Origin: Epiperipatus broadwayi
Lineage: Eukaryota; Onychophora; Udeonychophora; Euonychophora; Peripatidae
NCBI GenBank assembly: GCA_028023455.1
Contig: JAQFVV010006294.1
Span: 1,577,001-1,641,000 of the forward strand
Direction: 5' to 3'
Length of the DNA: 64,000 nt
In this document: in pieces, positions 57,092 through 64,000 of the stretch
Layout: each line of letters opens with the position of its first letter
Numbering within the stretch: position 1 is the first letter of the stretch
Translations under genes and position numbers: made by a program
The notes under the pieces: generated by a model
The model's input: only the letters and a program-made list of their open reading frames with translations
Told to the model about the DNA's origin: nothing
Database searches by the model: none

Positions 57092-57696
57092 GCAAAACCA
57101 TAAAACAATACAATACTAGATTAAATTCAAAATTTTACCAAAATCCTTACACAACCATGGTTTCATCTACTACAAATAGACCTTCTCAAGTGAAAATCAA
57201 CCTAAAGGAAAACATATATATATATATATATACATACAAACAAACCTTCCCATAATTCATTTCAAACTCCACCTTCCCTTAACATCAAAAGAAGTCTTCA
57301 TAAGATTGATAGCCTCAGAATCAAGGAGTTTTATCATCAAAGTCTCTTTTATTCTTTTTTTTAATTCATTCTTTTCATAAAAAATAACCGAAGCATTGTT
57401 AAAAGAATGAGTTAAAAAGAAGAATTAAGGAGACTTTGATGATAAAACTTCTTGATTCTGAGGCTATCAATCTTATGAAGACTTCTTTTGATATTAAGGG
57501 AAGGTGGAGTTTGAAATGAATTATGGGAAGGTTTGTTTGTTTGTATACATATATATATATATATATATATGTTTTCCTTTAGGTTGATTTTCACTTGAGA
57601 AGGTCTATTTGTAGTAGATGAAACCATGGTTGTGTAAGGATTTTGGTAAAATTTTGAATTTAATCTAGTATTGTATTGTTTTATGGTTTTGCATTT
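57088..57696. repeat. Near-perfect 0.6-kb palindrome (foldback)
   Basis: The left arm (57088-57375) and right arm (57401-57696) are reverse complements with few differences, mainly in the length of internal (AT)n tracts. The loop is about 25 bp. Landmarks: AATGCAAAACCATAAAACAA and its mirror at 57677-57696, ACCATGGTTTCATCTACTAC and its mirror near 57615, and a CAGAATCAAG block with its mirror near 57455. The two open frames here encode the same MVSSTTNRPSQVKINLKEN peptide from opposite strands, a consequence of the palindrome. No hammerhead or tRNA box found. It directly precedes LTR copy 3. Confidence 0.95.
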
Positions 57697-57734
57697 TTAT
57701 TTTTTGCTAGTATAGTGTTAGACAGTTTTAGTGA

Positions 57735-59894
57735 TATATATATAAATATGCCGTTACATTAATTTAAAATAAAAACTTTAAGTTTGCAAATAAAAATAAA
57801 TTTATTAAAAACTAAAAGCTAAAAAAATTAAAGAGTTGTTCAATATATATATTCGCACAGATGCAAAACTTTACAAGTATTTTTTTTTTGATAAAAAAAA
57901 AAAAGAGTGTTTGAACGTATTTTTTTATAAAAAAAAAAAAGTACAAGACGTAAAAATATTTTTGTGAAAAGATTTATATATTTTTTTGTAAATGGAAATG
58001 ATTGTTTTATAAATTAATTGAAAAACAAACTAGCCCTTGGGGCTCTTATATAATTAGAAAAGTCAGAGGGAAAGATATAGATAAGAGAATAAAAAAGAAT
58101 TAGCTTGACCAATGGAAGCACCAAGCCTCAGCTCAGACCCTAATGAAAATGATGGATTAGTGACGTTTTGTTCATGGAATCCATAGGATCATTATAAAAG
58201 GAAAACGATTCAAATTAAAACAATTCCAGACAGTTACAGCTTGATCGTTTTTGAAGGTCTGATAGGACGCACATATCACTCTCTCTCAATTATTTAAAAA
58301 TGAAATGACTGTGATACCGGAATGGAACCAGTCTTCCATGAAAGTCTTCATGGGAATTGACACCAGGAACCATGAGCTCTTCTACTGTAAGGTGTAAACA
58401 GAAAATTTTTAATACAAATAATTAAGAACTTTAAAGATTTGATCAGCTAATCTAAATTTTAAAAAGGAATTTTTATCTGACTTAAGTTTCAAATTAATTA
58501 TAAATGTTTAATTTTTACATATTTGTTTGCTAAAAAAAAATCATTTCCATTTCATTATTTTTTATTTGTATTAATATTTATTGTTTAAATTTTAAATGCA
58601 TTAAATTTAAGTTGGGCATAGACGCTTGCATAGATTCGTTCATGTTTAATTACATTTTTATTTTCATATAAGATTAAAATATATAGACATTCAGTAAATA
58701 ATGATATCTTACATTGAATATCTAAAATATATTTATTCGGATGTCTTGTTAGTTATTGGTGTCAATGCGGCATCTTATGATGAATGCCATTGGGTTTCTA
58801 GTGAATTCCTTCTGCAATTACATCAATAACTTTATATTTTGATCATGTATGTTTATGTTGAAATGTTTTTGAGTGTGTAATCTGTGTAGTTGATCTATGC
58901 TCAACATTAAACAACAAACTTTTATGAAATCCATCTGTGCAAATTTATATAAATGTTAAATTTAAGTTGGGCATGAATGGCTATATAGATTTGTAAAGTT
59001 ATATTAATTAATTAGGGGAGGGTAATCTTAGGTTATTTGTTTTGTAGTTAAATTAGGTCAATGGATTGGATATATTGGTGTAATTAGTAGATGTGGTATG
59101 AGATTCACTACGGGCAGAATCGCTTTATATGCTGCACACCCCTGTTTGCCTATGAAATGGGATGGTAAGACGGGAACAGCAGTCCCTTCCTATGGAGTTT
59201 TTTTTATTGCTCTTCTCGTCAGATAGATGTAGTATTCCTATCTGGATGAGAGTCAATTTCTTCTCTAACTATACTGTTCAGATGTACATTCCTGACAGTA
59301 TAGAAATTTTTGTGCCGTCGTATTTTTATGTTACATTGAATACATCAATGTATCAGATGGATTGATACCAGTTTGACTGCGAGCTTTTGGTCTAAGGTTA
59401 AATGAGGGATAAAACATTTTCTTTTCCAATGCAAATCTATGTAGTTTATTCATACTCGACAATCTTAAAATAAATATAAAATTCATCTGTGTGGATGATT
59501 TAAAATCTTAAAATAATAATTTAAATTAAAAATTAATATTAAAATCTAAATAATAAATGTTATTCCTCAAATTTAAAATGATTATATATGTGCGTAAATA
59601 AATATTGTTTGTGTGTTAATTACTGGCAGTGGCTTATTTTATTCTTTTTTTAGATATTAATATATTTTGAGAATATAAATCTTTATTAAAACTTATAATA
59701 AAAAAAAGTGTTTTAAATCTCTGCTACTCCACTGAGCTAGTAACTTGGGCTAACGGTCTAAAATAAATATAGTGGAATCTTAACAGCGCGTATCTGCCTA
59801 CTTTATAAATTTTTCTAGGTTCAAATGCCTAGATGGTGCCCTTATAGTGCAGATACGGTAAGATTCGATCTTCACTTTCTTTTGGATCGTTATA
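57735..59894 (+). repeat. Long LTR, copy 3 (apparently solo)
   Basis: From about GTGATATATATATAAATATG (57731) to ..GGATCGTTATA at 59894, followed by (AT)n. Module order X (58608-58910) then Y (58962-59460), as in copy 1. No primer site follows and no second LTR of the same orientation is seen downstream, so it looks like a solo LTR. The frame at 59162-59365 is the repeat, not a gene. Confidence 0.87.
58109..58202 (+). promoter_or_regulatory. Putative LTR promoter, copy 3 (CCAAT 58109, TATA 58193)
   Basis: GACCAATGGAAGCACC at 58107 and TATAAAAGGA at 58193-58202, with TGACGTTTTG near 58161. Matches copies 1 and 2. Confidence 0.65.
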
Positions 59895-59909
59895 ATATAT
59901 ATATATATA

Positions 59910-60030
59910 GTAATGGTATGAATCATGGTAAATATTAAGCCTGACTTGGTGTAGCAAATTCTTGTAATGATATGGAATCATGGTAAATATCAAGCTCGAA
60001 TTGGTGCGGCAAATTCTTATACTGGAATAG
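59910..60030. repeat. Two ~60-bp tandem units
   Basis: AATCATGGTAAATATTAAGC (59931) and AATCATGGTAAATATCAAGC (59986), each followed by an (A/G)CTTGGTG-like piece and GCAAATTCTT. Confidence 0.75.
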
Positions 60031-62490
60031 TTTGAAGACACAAAGGTTTCATTCATTTGAACATAGAGGTCCTTAGCATCTATGCACCAATCCCTGGTCC
60101 AATACTATGTAGTTATAATTAACTGTGTTTTATTATTCAGCATGGGATGTCTACTCTCCATTCCCTATAACATCATCTAGTTTCCACCTTTATAAGATTC
60201 ACTTGTGGATCTTAGATACACTTTACTTATTGATGGGAGATCAACCACTAAACTATCTCAGAGTTCAAACAAATATAAATCATATGCACTGTTATTCTGT
60301 ACATATTTACCTTTCTATATAAATTTCTGTGATAATAACACTCCTATCCTCCTTCATAGGCATGAAAGAGAGCTAGACCTTAAATACATATGGATTGGGA
60401 TTGTTGTATATACCAAAATATATATCTATGATCAATATTTTACATATCATGACTAAAACTATTCTTTTCATTTCTTTACTGGGTTCATAATGTATCTTTA
60501 TCTGATAATGACTTATGAACAACATTTATAAGGAGTTTTGCGATTCATAAATAAACATATAAGCAATTTAACTTCAACATTTGATTCATGTTTTATTTCA
60601 AAATTATAAGCTATTGTGTACATTCCCAAAACAATTAAGATAAAATTAATTATAGAATTACTAAACATTTAATGACTAATAATAATAATAAAAGCATGAA
60701 AGTATCGAGCATCTTTTTTAGTCATGATATTTAAATGTCATTTCACCTAGCATAAATAATTTGGTCCCTTTGTGACATAAACAAAATAAAAATGCATAAA
60801 TAGACTCCATCTTATCAATAATATTATAATTTACCTATCATGTAATTAATTTGTATCCATTTATAGCTCTGCCTAATTTCTACCCTTAATGAATTGATAC
60901 TAATAAAAAAAAAATCACCTAGTTGCTATTATCGTTTCATACCCCTTTTATCATTTTATTTTATGCTTGTTCACTACTGACATACATCCATGCACACACA
61001 CCAATTGTCTAGGGTTTAACCCCACTCCCAAATGAACATCTATTTTAAAATTAACTATATCAAGATACATCAACATGTGTGTATAAATAAATATATTGAT
61101 AAAACAATTGACGATAAAAAAAAATTAAAAAAAATAGCATAATAATACTATTTAATAATAACAAAACCCTTAATCGCTAATACTTTATTTGATATTTGAG
61201 GAGAGAGAGGATTAAAAAATGAAAATGTCAATAGTTATTAATAAAATTTGTTTGTATATTACCAATTGTTTGGGTTCCTGCATTTGGGAAGCTCTGTTAA
61301 TTAGCTTTTAAGCACACTATGGGACAAGTATATATGTAGATGTCACACTGATTATTACATGCAAACTTTCTTTTCAATAACCACAGAGAAAAAAAAAATA
61401 CAAAAGATCTTTTAAAGCACACGCTGATTATTGCATGCAAATTTTCTTCAAATTAGCTTGGTTACTACTTTCAAAATTATTGGTAAGATAATAGCAAATT
61501 TTATGATATGGATATAAACTAGTTGGTTTCTAGACTTATTCATAGACAATCCTAAATTTTAATTAAAGTATGCTTCATGCTTTTTCTATTCCTCTGATTT
61601 TTACTTTCCCAAGTGGATGGAGGCATTGTAAACACTGTAGTCATCACTTCTTACATGGTCGCCCTGGATGTTTCTCTAGTCTCCATTCAGATGAACCTGG
61701 ATTCCTGGGGCTTCCAGCTCTTTGAACAAAGCAATCTAGAGTTTAACATGGCATTTCTTTTTAAATTTTATCCACAATAAAATATTCGAGATGAGTTGGC
61801 AACACCAGTTCAAAAAAAAACAATATCCTTGTTTCAGCTTTTTGCTGGTATTTATTCATCTTGTTTTACTGATATCACTGGTCCCTTAATGATGGTAATA
61901 TGTGATTGAGGTATCTACTATCCACTTGGGTGGTTTGAAGTATTTTTATTTTGGAACTGTCAATTTATAATTATTAATTAGTAGCCAAATTCAAACTAGC
62001 TTGGTAGTCAAATAACAATTATTAGTGGTCTCTTTGATTTTACACATTTGCTAATGAGTCTCCCTTTTCTTTCTCTCTCTCTCTTCTTGCTAAAATTTTA
62101 ACATACAATAAAATAGAAATAATGTATAAAAAAACTGTTATATAGAATTAAAACTTGAAATATTAATTAATCTTCTCAACTTGTATGAAGGCATTTAAGT
62201 TAGACTGTCCACACATGCATATAAGCCCACACAGACAGCCAGAAGTTGATTCCTAATATATAGCTAAAATTAGCAGCAATCTTGAAGTTTACCCCCATTT
62301 TATTTTCCTTTCTATATTCTATCAGTGATTTTTAATGAAATATATACATATAGCTGATTAATACAAACACAAAAGAAATTTGGGTGCTGATATAGTACGT
62401 GCTCGGTGGCCATTTTGAATTTTAAAACACCCAAAAACATTGCTGGCACATGCAAGCATAAATTGACATCGACTAGAAGCACTCAGTTTT
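60031..62490. other. Unannotated stretch
   Basis: No gene recognised. A duplicated phrase CTGATTATT(A/G)CATGCAAA (61348 and 61423) marks an eroded ~75-bp pair. A CT-rich run lies near 62070-62085. The overlapping frames at 60125-60456 have no domain I can name. Confidence 0.4.
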
Positions 62491-62494
62491 CAAA

Positions 62495-63342
62495 AAATTA
62501 AATCGCCTAAGGCGCTACAATTAAAAAAGGAGAAGAAAGCAACGTGTAAATTAAATAGCCCGAGGCATTATATTTTAAAAACGTGTGAAAAAAGAGAGTA
62601 ACATGGGAAGTTAAATAGCCTAAGTTGCCACTATGGAAAAAAGTGCGGGAAAAGAAAAAGAAGTAAAAAAATAATGTAACATTGAAATTTAAAAAAATTA
62701 CGAAATCCTTTAAAATAAATCAAAAACGCTAATTTATATAGTGGTAATCAAACATTGTAATAGTAAATCTCAAAAAATTGATGTATGTTAAAGCATTTAA
62801 AAAAAATCATAAATGCTATTTACAAAAACCCTTTATATAGCAATAATTAGAAAAATAATAAATGCTATTTTCAGAAGCTTATTCCAGTCTTTCAACAGTA
62901 TATACTAAATCAGTATTATAAATTTAAAAAACAATATTTAAAAACTATAATGCTATAAATTTAACATAACATAACATTAAATAGCCTAAGGACCTACAAG
63001 GGAAAAAAGTGTGGGAAAAGAAAAAGAAGTGAAAAAACAAAGCATTGAAAATTTTAAAAATTACAAAAGCCTTTAAAATAAATCAAAAACGCTAATTTAT
63101 ATAGTGATAATCAAACATTGTAATAGTAAATCTCAAAAAATTAATGTATGTTAAGGCATTTAAAAAAAATCATAAATGCTATTTACAAAAAGCCTTTATA
63201 TAGCAATAATTAGAAAAATAATAAATGCTAAAAAGCAAAAGCTTATTCCTGTCTTTCAAAAGTATATACTAAATCTCAAAAATAGTATTATAATTTTAAA
63301 AAAAAAATATTTAAAAAGTATATTGCTAAATCTCAAATGGCG
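62495..63342. repeat. 366-bp tandem repeat (two units plus partial upstream units)
   Basis: TTAAATAGCC at 62611 restarts at 62977. Both units contain GGGAAAAGAAAAAGAAGT, AAAACGCTAATTTATATAGT, TGTAATAGTAAATCTCAAAA and CTTTATATAGCAATAATTAG. Shorter copies of the unit start occur at about 62498 and 62551. Confidence 0.88.
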
Positions 63343-64000
63343 GGAACATGACTTTCAACACTATTTCATGGAATATCAACACAAACCTAATTAACTTATT
63401 TCTAAAAATATATAATATTTTACATTTGGCTTTGGGATTATCCCTCTAACTAAGAGTTATAATAACAAATCACAAATCTTAATAATAGACATATTAATAC
63501 ATATTACAGTTAGCATTTATTTAATATCAATACTTATGTGCTTATAATGCTCATTAAAGAAGTTATATGTTATTAAATTTATTTAAAGCTTAGCGCTTTC
63601 AAAGCTCTATGACTTCATAATCATAGCTATTAAGTAATTTTTTACCAATATTTTAAGAATTTTTAAAAAATTACCAACTTTTTAGATCAGATGGTCATCC
63701 GCACAGGCTGAATTTGATTTTTCCTAGATCTCTTCATTAGTGCAAAACCATAAAGCCATCAACAAACTATACTTTTAAGATTTAAGTTTATTACTTTAAA
63801 GAAGATGCCAGTAAAATTAATTTATTCAGGAAATATCACAGCTTGACATCATCTCTTTCAAATTTATTTTTAAAAGTCTGTGCTTGGGTCTCACACAAAT
63901 TAAACCAGGTATCTGCAACGTAAGATAATTTCCAAGAATCAGGCTTCGAGATCAGGTTTTGTCTTAATAAGATAAAACTGCTAAGTTAAGAAATTTAACA
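63343..64000. other. Unannotated AT-rich stretch
   Basis: Nothing recognised. Confidence 0.4.

Noticed and set aside
57055-57627. Two open frames with the same N-terminal peptide on opposite strands
   Set aside because: Fully explained by the palindrome and its AT tracts.

Overview
This is a strongly AT-rich, intron-bearing eukaryotic window, almost certainly from an invertebrate animal. I cannot name the species. The evidence is a selenocysteine glutathione peroxidase exon with a canonical splice donor, an RTE-type LINE, Penelope-like fragments, a Ty3/gypsy element with very long LTRs, and many simple repeats. Only one host gene is convincingly visible. The rest is layered transposon debris, satellites and unrecognised AT-rich sequence. 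Most long open frames are chance frames, microsatellite frames or frames inside repeats.

Layout. About 0.1-1.0 kb: decayed hAT-derived (ZBED5/SCAND3-like) reading frame. 2.3-6.0 kb: decayed plus-strand LINE, internally duplicated and interrupted by foldback element F1. 7.6-10.0 kb: minus-strand RTE-like LINE, interrupted by a 331-bp tandem/inverted repeat (family U) inside a 15-bp target duplication. 10.05-24.6 kb: minus-strand Ty3/gypsy element inserted into a hammerhead-bearing SINE (family B). Its 3' LTR (about 2.47 kb) is nearly clean. Its 5' LTR has swollen to about 6.56 kb by nested insertions: inverted AAT/ATT microsatellites around a Penelope fragment, a 2.67-kb TA-flanked inverted-repeat element full of minisatellites, and a U-family unit. 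24.7-25.7 kb: two inverted dimers of family B. 27.35-27.66 kb: first coding exon of a secreted selenoprotein glutathione peroxidase. 28.8-29.4 kb: hAT-like MITE. 29.8-30.4 kb: foldback element F2. 31-35 kb: Penelope pieces. 35.3-35.5 kb: RTE 3' end. 38.6 kb: short tRNA-derived SINE with target duplication. 39.7 kb: single family B copy. 46.4-53.1 kb: three copies of a second long LTR, one inverted and abutting another, two flanking a short internal region with a primer binding site. 57.1-57.7 kb: near-perfect 0.6-kb palindrome. 57.7-59.9 kb: a fourth LTR copy. 62.5-63.3 kb: 366-bp tandem repeat.

The most interesting system is the pair of repeat families B and F. Both contain the ordered parts of a type I hammerhead self-cleaving ribozyme: the CUGANGA core, a stem II hairpin, GAAA, a very small stem III, and a pairing stem I. 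Family B carries this next to a tRNA-type pol III B-box, and one copy has an apparently compensatory change in stem I. Both families also occur as head-to-head inverted dimers. Hammerheads are known in Penelope-like elements, schistosome SINEs and retrozymes, so these look like related small retroelements. Every copy in this window has at least one change expected to impair cleavage. Functional claims are inference from sequence reading alone.
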